Assembly (NCBI RefSeq): GCF_000376565.1
Contig: NZ_BARG01000013.1
Coordinates: 44,948-108,947, forward strand
DNA length: 64,000 bases
Origin: Streptomyces hokutonensis
Lineage (GTDB): Bacteria; Actinomycetota; Actinomycetes; Streptomycetales; Streptomycetaceae
Direction: 5' to 3'
Part shown: positions 22,795 through 32,053 of the stretch, one piece after another
Layout: every line of letters starts with the position of its first letter
Position numbering within the stretch: the stretch's first letter is position 1
Position numbers and translations under genes: made by a program
The notes under the pieces: generated by a model
Told to the model about the DNA's origin: nothing
Seen by the model: only the letters and a program-made list of their open reading frames with translations
Databases searched by the model: none

Positions 22795-23726
22795 GCCGTC
22801 TCCTGCACGTCACGTCCGGGCCGTACGCCCCGCCCGTCCCCGTCCGCGAGCTGACCGTCACCTCGGCCGACGGCTCCCGGCTGCATGTCGAGGTGCACGG
22901 GCCCGAGGGCGCGCCGGCCGTCGTCCTCGCGCACGGCTGGTGCTGCTCCACGGCCTTCTGGGCCGCGCAGACAAGGGACTTGGCGGTCGACCACCGGGTC
23001 GTCGTCTACGACCAGCGCGGGCACGGGCGCAGTCCGGCGGCCCTCACCTACAGCACCGACGCGCTCGCCGACGACCTGGAAGCCGTACTCGAAGCGACTC
23101 TCGCCCCCGGTGAGAAGGCCGTGATCGTGGGGCACTCCATGGGCGGGATGACCGTACTGGCGGCGGCCGGGCGGGCCCGGTTCCGGGAGCACGCGGTGGC
23201 CGTGCTGCTGTGCAGTACGGGCAGTTCGCGGCTGGTCGACGAGTCGCTCGTGGTGCCGATGCGGGCCGGGCGGACCCGCACCCGGCTGACCCGGAAGGTC
23301 CTCGGGACGCGGGCGCCGCTCGGGCCGGTCACGCCCGCCGCGCGCCGGATCCTGAAGTACGCGACGATGGGACCCGGTTCCGCGCCGCACATGGTCGAGG
23401 CGTGCGCGCGCATCGTGCACGCGTGTCCGAGGACGGTGCGGCACGCGTGGTCGCAGGTCCTCGACACCCTCGAACTCGACCACGGGGTACGGGAGTTGGC
23501 GGTACCCACGGCCGTCGTCGTCGGTACGGCGGACCGGATGACGCCGCCGGTGCACGCGCGGGCGCTGGCCGCCGCGCTGCCCCAGTGCGTCGGCAGCACC
23601 GAACTGACGGGGCTCGGACACATGACCCCCGTCGAGGCGCCGGAGCTGGTCAGCGCGAAGATCCGCGAACTGGCCGCCACCTACATCGAGTTGGACCCGA
23701 GCGATCAGATCAAGGAGGGCGCATGA
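22791..23726 (+). CDS. Alpha/beta hydrolase
   Basis: 311 residues. The catalytic triad is visible: nucleophile in GHSMGG, Asp in VVGTADRMTPP and His in GLGHMTPVEAP; the oxyanion-hole region is LAHGWCCSTAFW. It probably hydrolyses an ester, which would suit the ester or lactone made by the monooxygenase upstream. No signal peptide. Coupled by ATGA overlaps to both neighbours. Confidence 0.9.
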   Translation: MSRLLHVTSGPYAPPVPVRELTVTSADGSRLHVEVHGPEGAPAVVLAHGWCCSTAFWAAQTRDLAVDHRVVVYDQRGHGRSPAALTYSTDALADDLEAVLEATLAPGEKAVIVGHSMGGMTVLAAAGRARFREHAVAVLLCSTGSSRLVDESLVVPMRAGRTRTRLTRKVLGTRAPLGPVTPAARRILKYATMGPGSAPHMVEACARIVHACPRTVRHAWSQVLDTLELDHGVRELAVPTAVVVGTADRMTPPVHARALAAALPQCVGSTELTGLGHMTPVEAPELVSAKIRELAATYIELDPSDQIKEGA

Positions 23727-24610
23727 GCCGCAAGGTGAGCCTGGAGGGTCAGGTCGCGGTCGTGACCGGGGCCGCGCGGGGTGTCGGCGAACTGCTCGCC
23801 CGCAAGCTGTCCGCGCGCGGCGCGAAGGTGGCGCTGGTCGGGCTGGAGCCGGACGCGCTGAAGCAGGTCGCGGAGCGGCTGCACACCGACAGCGCCTCCT
23901 GGTACGCGGACGTCACCGACCACGAGGCGATGACGCGGGTCGCCGCCGAGGTCAAGGAGCGGTTCGGGAAGGTCGACATCGTCGTCGCCAACGCCGGTGT
24001 CGCCAGCGGCGGGCCCTTCGTCGACTCCGATCCGGTCGCGTGGCGGCGGGTGATCGAGGTCAATCTGATCGGCTCCGCCGTGACCGCGCGGGCGTTCCTG
24101 CCGGTGCTGATGGAGAGCCGGGGGTATCTGCTGCAGATCGCCTCGCTGGCCGCGATCACGCCCGCGCCGATGATGACCGCGTACTGCGCGTCCAAGGCCG
24201 GCGTCGAGGCGTACGCGCACAGTCTGCGCGCCGAGGTCGGCTACAAGGGTGTGCGGGTCGGCGTCGGATATCTGTCGTGGACCGACACGGACATGGTGCG
24301 CGGGGCCGATCAGGACGACGTCATGCGGGAGTTGCGGCAGCGGTTGCCGTGGCCGGCCAACAAGACGTATCCGCTGGGGCCGGCCGTGGACCGGATCGTC
24401 GCCGGGATCGAACGGCGGTCGAGCCATGTGTACGGGCAGGGGTGGCTGCGGGGGACGCAGGGCGTGCGCGGGTATCTGCCGGGGATCATCGGGGCGGTGG
24501 GGCAGCGGGAGATGCGGCGGTTCGGGGCGCGGTTGGAAGGGATGCGGTCGGGGCTGGTCGGGGCGGGTGGAGCCGCTGATGAGGAGGCTCGCGCTACGGA
24601 ACGTAGCTGA
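23723..24610 (+). CDS. Short-chain dehydrogenase/reductase
   Basis: 295 residues, classical SDR: TGAARGVGELLARKL cofactor loop, NAGVASGG, IASLAAI with the catalytic serine, and YCASK with Tyr and Lys. It would interconvert an alcohol and ketone before or after the Baeyer-Villiger step. The C-terminal 60 residues are basic and glycine-rich, as in SadH-like members. Last gene of the three-gene operon. Confidence 0.92.
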   Translation: MSRKVSLEGQVAVVTGAARGVGELLARKLSARGAKVALVGLEPDALKQVAERLHTDSASWYADVTDHEAMTRVAAEVKERFGKVDIVVANAGVASGGPFVDSDPVAWRRVIEVNLIGSAVTARAFLPVLMESRGYLLQIASLAAITPAPMMTAYCASKAGVEAYAHSLRAEVGYKGVRVGVGYLSWTDTDMVRGADQDDVMRELRQRLPWPANKTYPLGPAVDRIVAGIERRSSHVYGQGWLRGTQGVRGYLPGIIGAVGQREMRRFGARLEGMRSGLVGAGGAADEEARATERS

Positions 24611-24695
24611 CCGAAATGCGAACTGTGTCCACCCGTGTGAATCTGGTCGAGGCCCGACCAAGGGCCGTTTCCCCCCACTACGGGAGTGAACCCAC

Positions 24696-24902
24696 ATGGG
24701 TATGAAGGACCAGTTCCAGGACAAGGCCGAAGAGCTCGCGAACAAGGCCAAGGAGAAGGCGGGCCAGGGGCGTGAGCGCGGGGAGCGCGGGGAGCGCGGC
24801 GCGCAGCGGGACGAGGTGTCTGAGCGGGGTCAGCAGCGGGATGAGACCTCTGAGCGGATGCAGCGTGAAGAGGACCGGATGGATCAGGACTACGACGTCT
24901 AG
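24696..24902 (+). CDS. Small hydrophilic CsbD-like stress protein
   Basis: 68 residues starting MGMKDQFQDKAEELANKAKE, then a run of RGERG/QRDE repeats. It is strongly charged, lacks aromatic residues apart from a Phe and Tyr, and is likely unfolded or helical in solution, like CsbD/LEA proteins induced by osmotic or general stress. GGGAG lies nine bases before the ATG. A strong terminator follows. Function inferred only from composition. Confidence 0.6.
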   Translation: MGMKDQFQDKAEELANKAKEKAGQGRERGERGERGAQRDEVSERGQQRDETSERMQREEDRMDQDYDV

Positions 24903-24916
24903 TCGTTGTCCGATTG

Positions 24917-24950
24917 CGTGGGGCGCCCTGTTTTTTTGGGGCGTCCCACG
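24917..24950 (+). terminator. Terminator with T7 loop
   Basis: CGTGGGGCGCCC and GGGGCGTCCCACG form a stem of about 12 bp with a T-rich loop, 14 bp after the small stress gene; TTT follows. Confidence 0.8.
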
Positions 24951-24976
24951 TTTCGTTGTCGGGTGCGGGCCCGGTG

Positions 24977-25006
24977 GGGGCTGGTCGCGCAGTTCCCCGC
25001 GCCCCT
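24977..25006 (+). repeat. 30-bp interspersed repeat, copy 1
   Basis: Bases 24977-25006 match 40743-40772 in inverted orientation at 29 of 30 positions. Ends GGGGC/GCCCC can pair. It lies between the stress gene and the convergent tricorn gene. I recall the same sequence as frequent between Streptomyces genes. Confidence 0.7.
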
Positions 25007-25028
25007 GGGTGACTCGCCCTGCTGTCTC

Positions 25029-28000
25029 TTAAGAGCGTGGGGGGAGTTTTGGTCTTGAGCGGTCCGGTACGGCGCTGTAGTCAGGCGGTGTTGCCGCGGG
25101 ATGGATCGCCAGCAGGTCCAGCGCCAGCTTGATCGCGTCGTCCAACTGGGCGTGTCTGCCCTCTGCCCAGTCCAATGGGGTGCGGAGGATCTCCAAGTCC
25201 GGTGTGACGCCGCGGTTTTCCACCGACCAGCCGTAGGCGTCGAACCAGGCCGCGTTCATGGGGACCGTGATCACCGTGCCGTCGCCGAGTTGGTGGCGGC
25301 CGGTCATGCCGACCACTCCGCCCCAGGTGCGCTGGCCCACCACCGGGCCGAGTTTCAGGAGCTTGAAGGCTGCCGTGATCATGTCGCCGTCCGAGGACGT
25401 TGCCTCGTCCGCCAGCGCGACTACCGGGCCCCTGGGGGCGTTTGAGGCGTACGACACCGGCTGGGCGTTGCGGGTCAGGTCCCAGCCGAGGATCGTGCGG
25501 GTCAGTTTCTCTACGACCAACTCGCTGATGTGGCCGCCCGCGTTGCCGCGTACGTCGACGATGAGGGCGGGGCGGGAGACCTCGAGGCGCAGGTCGCGGT
25601 TGAACTGGGCCCAGCCGGAGCCGCCCATGTCGGGGATGTGGAGGTAGCCGCAGTGGCCGCCGCTCAACTCCCGTACCACCGCACGGCGTTTGGCCACCCA
25701 GTCCTGGTAGCGGAGGGGGCGTTCGTCGATGAGGGGGACGACCGCGACGCGGCGGGATCTGCCTTCGCCCTCCGCGGGAGTGAACGTCAGCTCCACCGTC
25801 GTACCGCCCGCGCCCGCCAACAGGGGGTAGGGGCCGGTGAGTTGGTCCACCGGGCGGCCGTCGACGTGGGTCAGGACCGCGCCCTCGCGGATGCCCGTGC
25901 CGGCCAGCGGGGAGCGGGCCTTGGAGTCCGAGGACTCGCCGGGGAGGATGCGGGCCACCGTCCAACCGCCCTCCCTGCGGACCAGGTTGGCGCCCAGCAG
26001 GCCCTGGCGGCGCTGGTAGTGGGGCGGGCCCTCGTTGCGCCGGGACGGGGTGACGTAGGCGTGCGATGTGCCCAGCTCGCCCAGGACTTCGCGGAGCAGG
26101 TCCGCGAAGTCGTCGGGGGTCGCGACGCGTTCCACCAACGGGCGGTACTGGTCCAGGACTCCGTCCCAGTCGATGCCGCACATCTGCGGGTCCCAGTAGT
26201 AGGCGCGGATCAGGCGGCCGGCCTCCTCGTAGGACTGGCGCCATTCGGCGGGCGGGTCGACCTCGTGCAGGATGCGGCGCAGGTCGATCCAGACGGTCGA
26301 GTCTCCGTCGCCGGACTCCGTGGAGGGGACTGCTCGTAGTTCGTCCTCGTCGACCACCACCAGGCGTGAGCCGTCGCCGCTCACCGCGAACCAGTCGAGG
26401 TGGTCCACGAGTTCGGACTTCTTCGCCTTGCTGATGTTGAAGTACTCGAGGGTCGGCCGGCCACTGGTGTCGTCCGGGTTGGCGAAGGTCTCGCCCAGCG
26501 CGCCGGAGATCGGCCAGCGCAGCCAGACCAGGCCGCCGCCCGAAACCGGGTACAGCGCCGAGTACTTGGAGGCCGAGACCGGGAACGGGGTGACCCTGCT
26601 TTCCAGGCCCTCCACCTCCACCGTCACCGCGCCGTCCGCGCCCTCGTCGTCCTCCGCCGCGTCGAGGCCACCGGCGGCCGGGCGGCCCTCCGGGGTCAGG
26701 GCGAAGGGGGAGGGGGTGGCCGAGGAGAGGGGGACCAGGTAGGGGCGACAGCCCAGCGGGAACGACAGGTCGCCGGTGTGGACGTCGTAGACCGGGTCGA
26801 AGCCGCGCCAGGAGAGGAAGGCGAGGTAGCGGCCGTCCCTGGTGAAGACCGGATTCTCGTCCTCGAAGCGGCCGTTGGTGACGTCGACGATCAGGCGGTC
26901 CTTTATGCGGGCCATCTTGATCTGGCGCAGCGAGCGGCCGATGCCCGGGTGGGACCAGGTCAGCCAGCTGCCGTCGGGGGAGAAGGCGAGGTCCCGTACC
27001 GGGCCGTTGAGCGAGCAGATGAGTTCCGTGACCTCGCCGTTGGAGTCCTCCGTGGCGTCGAGGAGGAGCAGTCGGCCGTCGTGTGCGGCGATCGCGAGGC
27101 GTTCGCCCGCCGGGTCCGAGACCAGCTCCAGTACGCGGCCCACCTCGCCGGAGGCGAGCCGGCGGGGGGCGCGGTCGCCGGTGGCGCGGGGGAGGTAGGC
27201 GATCTCGATCGCGTCCTCGCCGTCCGCGTCGGTGACGTAGGCGACCTGTCCGCCCGAGCCGAGCATCTCGGGGAGCCGGACCCGTACGCCCGGGGTGTCG
27301 GTGATGGTGCGGGCGGGGCCGTCGCGGTGCGTCAGCCAGTACAGACTTCCCCGTACGACTACGGCGCTCGCCCGGCCCGTCTCGTCGACCGAGATGCCGT
27401 CGACGTGCTGGGCGGCGGGGACCTGGTACGTACGGCGGCCGGGGCGCGGGCCGCTGAGGCGGACGTCGAGCTTGCGCGGGAGTGAGGTGGCGGACAGGTC
27501 GTCGACGATCCACAGGTCGCCGGCGCACTGGTAGACGACCCGGGTGCCGTCGCTGGCCGCGTGCCGGGCGTAGAAGGCGTCGTGGTCGGTGTGGCGGCGG
27601 AGGTCGGAGCCGTCGTAGGAGCAGGAGTAGAGGTTGCCGATGCCCTCGTGGTCGGAGAGGAAGGCGATGCGGCCGTCGACGAACATCGGGGAGTGGAGGT
27701 GGCCTTCGAGGTCGGCGAGGAGGCGGCGGCCGTGCAGCCAGAGGCGGCCCATGGCGCCGCCGCGGTAGCGCTTCCAGGCGGCCGGTTCGTGGGGTGGGGT
27801 GCCGGTGAGGAGGAGGGTCTGGCGTTCGCCGCCGATGTCGGCGAGCTGGATGTCGGAGACCGGGCCCCAGGGGAGGCGGCCGCCGGGGTCGCCGTCGGTG
27901 GGGACCTTGTGGGCCCAGGTGAAGTAGGAGAACGGTTCGCCGTGGGAGGCCACCGCCAGGATGTCGCCCTCGGGTGTCCAGCCGCAGACCTGGGTGTCGG

Positions 28001-28256
28001 CGCTGCCCCAGTAGGTGAGTCTGCGGCCGGGGCCGCCGTCGACCGGGACGAGGTGGATCTCCGGGACCAGGCTCCGCCAGGTCGTGTACGCGAGGTGGCG
28101 GCCGTCGGGGGAGAAACGGGGGTGGCCGACCTTGGTGCGGTCGACGGTGAGGCGCCAGGCGCGGCCCCCGCCGTCGAGCGGGGCCAGCCAGAGGTCGTCC
28201 TCGGCCACGAAGCTCAGGAGGTCTCCGTTGAGGTGCGGCAGGCGCAGATAGCTCAC
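25029..28256 (-). CDS. Tricorn protease homologue
   Basis: Large cytosolic protease, 1,075 residues, that trims peptides released by the proteasome. Layout fits the family: an N-terminal six-bladed propeller (FSPDGRHLAY), a second propeller (FSPDGSWLTW, FTRDGRYLAFLSW), the catalytic helical region with GTSHAYVTP near the active histidine, a PDZ domain (GIREGAVLTHVDGRPVDQL), and the C-terminal serine-protease part with nucleophile in EATSSDGDMI. GTG start at 28256. Divergent from the TetR gene. Confidence 0.93.
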   Translation of the reverse strand: MSYLRLPHLNGDLLSFVAEDDLWLAPLDGGGRAWRLTVDRTKVGHPRFSPDGRHLAYTTWRSLVPEIHLVPVDGGPGRRLTYWGSADTQVCGWTPEGDILAVASHGEPFSYFTWAHKVPTDGDPGGRLPWGPVSDIQLADIGGERQTLLLTGTPPHEPAAWKRYRGGAMGRLWLHGRRLLADLEGHLHSPMFVDGRIAFLSDHEGIGNLYSCSYDGSDLRRHTDHDAFYARHAASDGTRVVYQCAGDLWIVDDLSATSLPRKLDVRLSGPRPGRRTYQVPAAQHVDGISVDETGRASAVVVRGSLYWLTHRDGPARTITDTPGVRVRLPEMLGSGGQVAYVTDADGEDAIEIAYLPRATGDRAPRRLASGEVGRVLELVSDPAGERLAIAAHDGRLLLLDATEDSNGEVTELICSLNGPVRDLAFSPDGSWLTWSHPGIGRSLRQIKMARIKDRLIVDVTNGRFEDENPVFTRDGRYLAFLSWRGFDPVYDVHTGDLSFPLGCRPYLVPLSSATPSPFALTPEGRPAAGGLDAAEDDEGADGAVTVEVEGLESRVTPFPVSASKYSALYPVSGGGLVWLRWPISGALGETFANPDDTSGRPTLEYFNISKAKKSELVDHLDWFAVSGDGSRLVVVDEDELRAVPSTESGDGDSTVWIDLRRILHEVDPPAEWRQSYEEAGRLIRAYYWDPQMCGIDWDGVLDQYRPLVERVATPDDFADLLREVLGELGTSHAYVTPSRRNEGPPHYQRRQGLLGANLVRREGGWTVARILPGESSDSKARSPLAGTGIREGAVLTHVDGRPVDQLTGPYPLLAGAGGTTVELTFTPAEGEGRSRRVAVVPLIDERPLRYQDWVAKRRAVVRELSGGHCGYLHIPDMGGSGWAQFNRDLRLEVSRPALIVDVRGNAGGHISELVVEKLTRTILGWDLTRNAQPVSYASNAPRGPVVALADEATSSDGDMITAAFKLLKLGPVVGQRTWGGVVGMTGRHQLGDGTVITVPMNAAWFDAYGWSVENRGVTPDLEILRTPLDWAEGRHAQLDDAIKLALDLLAIHPAATPPDYSAVPDRSRPKLPPRS

Positions 28257-28326
28257 GTCCCTATGCTTTTCCGCGGGACGGACCGGAGCAACTTGTGAAA
28301 TAGCGCGGCGGGTGACTCAGCACACG

Positions 28327-28390
28327 TACGAAACGGTTTCGTTTCGTAGAGAGGTGCGCTACATTCGTCATGTACGAAACCGTGTCGTTC
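28327..28390. promoter_or_regulatory. TetR operator pair
   Basis: 28327-28348 is a 22-bp palindrome with half-sites TACGAAAC and GTTTCGTA around six bases. A second, weaker copy begins TACGAAAC at 28373 and ends GTTC at 28390. Both lie between the tricorn and TetR genes and are the likely autoregulatory sites of that TetR protein. Confidence 0.7.
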
Positions 28391-28410
28391 GGAGCTGGAA
28401 GGTGAGTCGC

Positions 28411-29010
28411 ATGACTGAAGTCGCAACGGCGCGTCGCAGTCGCATCACACCCGAGCGCGAGGCCGAGCTCTATGCGGCCGTGCTCGACCTGCTCCGTGAA
28501 GTCGGCTACGACGCCCTCACCATGGACGCCGTCGCCGCCCGCACCCGCTCCAGCAAGGCGACCCTCTACCGCCAGTGGGGCGGCAAGGCCGAGCTGGTGG
28601 CCAAAGCGGTGCGGCACAACAAGCCGGGCCGGCCCACCGACGTCGACACCGGAACACTCCGGGGCGACATGCACGCCATGGTGGCCCGCGAGGACGACTG
28701 CCGGATCGAGCAGAACTCCGCGCTGATGCGGGGTCTGGCCATGGCGACGCACAACAACCCGGACCTGCTGCAGGCGTTCCGGGAACTGCTCATCGAACCG
28801 GAGATGGAAGAGTTCCGCGTCGTCATGCAGCGCGCCGTCGACCGGGGCGAGGTCCGCGCGGACTGCCCCGCGCTGGAGTTCGTGGTGCACATGATGATCG
28901 GCGCCTTCGCCACCCGCACGGTGATCGAGAACCTGCCGCCGACCAAGGCCTATCTGACCTCGTACATCGACGCCGTGGTGCTCCCCGCACTGGGCGCATC
29001 CACCACCTGA
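28411..29010 (+). CDS. TetR family transcriptional regulator
   Basis: 199 residues from ATG 28411 (GGAAGGTGAG upstream). The HTH is clear: LLREVGYDALTMDAVAARTRSSKATLYRQWGGKAELVAKAV. The C-terminal ligand domain matches the TetR_C_11/C_16 type seen with exporters. It most likely represses itself and the MMPL exporter gene that follows after 122 bp. Confidence 0.9.
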   Translation: MTEVATARRSRITPEREAELYAAVLDLLREVGYDALTMDAVAARTRSSKATLYRQWGGKAELVAKAVRHNKPGRPTDVDTGTLRGDMHAMVAREDDCRIEQNSALMRGLAMATHNNPDLLQAFRELLIEPEMEEFRVVMQRAVDRGEVRADCPALEFVVHMMIGAFATRTVIENLPPTKAYLTSYIDAVVLPALGASTT

Positions 29011-29132
29011 AAGACCCACAGCACGCCCACCTGACGTAACCGCTCACGTCGTCGGGCCGATCAGCCGTGTCCCCAACCGGCCGGTCACACCTGCCCCGAA
29101 GAACCCCACGACCTGACCGGGAGTACGCCCTC

Positions 29133-31355
29133 GTGGCCACGTTCCTCTACAAAGTCGGCCGTCTCGCCTTCAGGCGACGCCACTTCGTCGCCCTCATCTG
29201 GATCGCCCTGCTGACCCTCGCGGGAGTCGGCGCGGCCAGCGCGCCCGCCGCGGGCTCCACCTCCTTCTCCATACCCGGGACCGAGGCCCAGAAGGCCTTC
29301 GACCTCCTCGACCAGCGCTTCCCCGGCTCCAGTTCGAACGGCGCCACCGCGCGCGTCGTCTTCAAGGCGCCGAGCGGCGAGAAGATGACCGACGCCGCCA
29401 ACAAGGCGACCGTAGAGAAGACGGTGAAGGACCTGGCCGACGGTTCCGAGGTCGTCTCCGTCAGCGACCCGTTCACCACGAACGCCGTCAGCAAGGACGG
29501 GACGGTCGCCTACACCTCGGTGAAGTACGACGTCGCCGGCATGGAACTCAAGGACGCCAGCAAGAACGCCCTGGAGGACACCGCGGCCCAGGCCCGGGCC
29601 ACCGGACTGACCGTCGATGTCGGCGGTGACGCGCTCCAGGCCGCCGCGGAGATGGGCATCGGCGAGATCATCGGTATCGCCCTGGCCGCCGTCATCCTCC
29701 TCATCACCCTCGGCTCACTCGTCTCGGCCGGCCTGCCGCTGCTGACGGCGATCATCGGGGTCGGCATCGGTGTCTCGACGATCACCGCCCTCGCCAAGAC
29801 CCTGGACCTGGGCTCGACGACGTCGACGCTGGCGCTGATGATCGGCCTCGCCGTCGGCATCGACTACGCGCTGTTCATCGTCTCCCGCTACCGCGCCGAA
29901 CTGGCCGAGGGCCGCGAACGCGAGGAGGCGGCCGGCCGGGCCGTGGGCACGGCAGGCTCGGCGGTCGTCTTCGCGGGCCTCACCGTGGTCATCGCCCTGG
30001 CCGGTCTCGCAGTCGTCAACGTGCCCATGCTCACCAAGATGGGCGTCGCGGCGGCCGGCACGGTCGTGGTCGCGGTGCTCATCGCCCTGACCATGATCCC
30101 GGCGCTGCTCGGCTACGCGGGCCGCAGGATCAGGCCCACCGGCGAGAAGGCCAAGTGGCTGGGCGGCGGCAGCGCCAAGGAGGCCGCCAAGGCGGCCAGG
30201 CCCAACATGGGCACCCGCTGGGCGAGCTTCGTCGTACGGCGTCCCGCGGCCGTCCTGATCCTCGGCGTGCTCGGCCTCGGCGCGATCGCGCTGCCGGCCA
30301 GCCAGCTCCAACTGGGCCTGCCCGACGACAGTTCACAGCCGACGTCCACCACCCAGCGACGGGCCTACGACCTCCTCGCCGAGGGCTTCGGTCCCGGCTT
30401 CAACGGCCCGCTGATGATCGTCGTGGACGCCAAGAACAGCGACGCACCCAAGGCCGCCGTCACCACGGTGACCGACAAGATCAAGACCCTCGACGACGTG
30501 GTCTCGGTGAGCCCGGCCATGTTCAACAAGGCCGGTAACACCGCGACGATCACCGTCGTGCCCGACTCCAAGCCGTCGTCGGTCACCACCGAGGACCTGG
30601 TGCACTCCATCCGGGGCGAGGGCGCCGGCATCAAGGCCGACACGGACGCGCAGGTCCTGGTCACCGGCACCACGGCGATGAACATCGACTTCTCCCAGAA
30701 GCTCAACGACGCCCTGATCCCGTACCTGGCCCTGGTGGTGGGCCTGGCGTTCCTGCTGTTGATCGTGGTCTTCCGCTCGATCCTGGTCCCGCTGAAGGCG
30801 GCCCTCGGCTTCCTGCTCAGCGTGCTCGCCTCGCTCGGCGCGGTCGTCGCCGTCTTCCAGTGGGGCTGGCTGGCGGGCCTGATCGGCGTCGAGGAGACCG
30901 GCCCGGTCATGTCGATGATGCCGATCTTCCTGGTGGGCGTGGTCTTCGGCCTGGCGATGGACTACGAGGTGTTCCTCGTGACCCGGATGCGCGAGGCGTA
31001 CGTCCATGGCGAGAAGCCCAGCCAGGCCGTCGTCACCGGGTTCAAGCACGGCGCCCGGGTCGTCACGGCCGCGGCGGTCATCATGATGGCGGTCTTCGCG
31101 GGCTTCATCACCTCCAGCGAGGCCATGGTCAAGATGATCGGCTTCGGCCTGGCGGTGGCCGTCCTCTTCGACGCGTTCGTGGTCCGCATGGCGATCGTCC
31201 CCGCGGTACTGGCCCTGCTCGGCAAGCGGGCCTGGTGGCTGCCGAAGTGGCTGGACAGGGCACTGCCCAACGTCGACGTCGAGGGCGAGGGCCTGCGCGC
31301 CCTCGACGCCAAGGACTCGGATCCCGACGAGGACCGGGAGTTGGTCCGGGCCTGA
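29133..31355 (+). CDS. MMPL/RND family transporter
   Basis: 740 residues, 11-12 membrane helices in two halves, each with a large loop outside the membrane. The pattern FVALIWIALLTLAGVG starts the first helix; GLAVGIDYALFIVSRYR and GLAMDYEVFLVTRMRE are the paired proton-relay helices with the conserved Asp-Tyr. Such proteins export lipids or drugs by proton exchange. GTG at 29133 with GGGAG upstream. It is probably induced when the upstream TetR protein binds the exported compound. Confidence 0.92.
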   Translation: MATFLYKVGRLAFRRRHFVALIWIALLTLAGVGAASAPAAGSTSFSIPGTEAQKAFDLLDQRFPGSSSNGATARVVFKAPSGEKMTDAANKATVEKTVKDLADGSEVVSVSDPFTTNAVSKDGTVAYTSVKYDVAGMELKDASKNALEDTAAQARATGLTVDVGGDALQAAAEMGIGEIIGIALAAVILLITLGSLVSAGLPLLTAIIGVGIGVSTITALAKTLDLGSTTSTLALMIGLAVGIDYALFIVSRYRAELAEGREREEAAGRAVGTAGSAVVFAGLTVVIALAGLAVVNVPMLTKMGVAAAGTVVVAVLIALTMIPALLGYAGRRIRPTGEKAKWLGGGSAKEAAKAARPNMGTRWASFVVRRPAAVLILGVLGLGAIALPASQLQLGLPDDSSQPTSTTQRRAYDLLAEGFGPGFNGPLMIVVDAKNSDAPKAAVTTVTDKIKTLDDVVSVSPAMFNKAGNTATITVVPDSKPSSVTTEDLVHSIRGEGAGIKADTDAQVLVTGTTAMNIDFSQKLNDALIPYLALVVGLAFLLLIVVFRSILVPLKAALGFLLSVLASLGAVVAVFQWGWLAGLIGVEETGPVMSMMPIFLVGVVFGLAMDYEVFLVTRMREAYVHGEKPSQAVVTGFKHGARVVTAAAVIMMAVFAGFITSSEAMVKMIGFGLAVAVLFDAFVVRMAIVPAVLALLGKRAWWLPKWLDRALPNVDVEGEGLRALDAKDSDPDEDRELVRA

Positions 31356-31391
31356 GGCGGCTGCCGCGAGGCACTGAGGCCCTGGACAACT

Positions 31392-31430
31392 GATCTGCCG
31401 CGCCACCGAGTTCGGGTGGCGCGGCAGATC
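31392..31430 (+). terminator. Terminator after the MMPL gene
   Basis: A 16-bp stem beginning GATCTGCCGCGCCACC and its exact complement, loop of seven bases, 36 bp after the stop codon. Confidence 0.85.
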
Positions 31431-31453
31431 GCGTCGGTGACAGGGTTACGGCC

Positions 31454-32014
31454 GTGACAGCGCTGGACGATCTGGTACGGCTGCTCGGCCCGTCGACCGT
31501 GGCACGGACGCTGTCGGCCGACGACTGGACCGAGACCGAGGCGTACGTCGCCTCGCCGCTGCCCACCGACTTCAAGGCGTTCCTCGACACCTACGGCACG
31601 GGCGTGATCTGCGACGAGCTGGTGATCTTCCACCCCCGCGGCGACAGCCCCCTCCTCGCTCGGATGCGCCAGGTCCACGAGAGGCGCGCCGCGGCCCGGC
31701 GCCGCGTTCCGGACCTGCACACCTTCCCCGTCCACCCGGAACCCGGCGGCCTGATCTCCTGGGGCTACGACCACTCCGGCAACGAGCACTTCTTCTGGCC
31801 CTGCGACCCGGACCCCGACCGGTGGAAGGTCGTCACCGACAGCCACGGCCTGGAACTGGAGGTCTTCGAGGGGCCGTTCACCGCGTTCGTCCTCGACTTC
31901 GTCGAGCGACTGCGGGAGGTGGACGACGACGAGCCCGATACGGACGAGTTCGACCCGGACGGGTTTGATCCGGATGAACCGGAATCCGTGGAACCGAGCT
32001 TCAGACCGATCTGA
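31454..32014 (+). CDS. SMI1/KNR4 (SUKH) family protein
   Basis: 186 residues. The SUKH pattern is visible: LPTDFKAFLDTYGTGVICDELVIFHP, then LISWGYDHSGNEHFFW and a C-terminal FVLDFVERL helix, followed by an acidic tail (DEPDTDEFDPDGFDPDEPE). Many SUKH proteins are immunity proteins against secreted nuclease toxins, but no toxin gene is next to this one, so a general role is equally likely. GTG start; a strong terminator separates it from the MMPL gene. Confidence 0.82.
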   Translation: MTALDDLVRLLGPSTVARTLSADDWTETEAYVASPLPTDFKAFLDTYGTGVICDELVIFHPRGDSPLLARMRQVHERRAAARRRVPDLHTFPVHPEPGGLISWGYDHSGNEHFFWPCDPDPDRWKVVTDSHGLELEVFEGPFTAFVLDFVERLREVDDDEPDTDEFDPDGFDPDEPESVEPSFRPI

Positions 32015-32053
32015 ACCGGGTCGATGTCAGTGGGCCGGACTAGCGTGTTGAAC

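Noticed and set aside
21283..24610. Part of a biosynthetic gene cluster
   Set aside because: No core enzyme (PKS, NRPS, terpene synthase) is nearby; the operon stands alone between housekeeping genes.
31454..32014. Immunity gene of a polymorphic toxin system
   Set aside because: The SUKH fold fits, but there is no toxin or secretion gene next to it.
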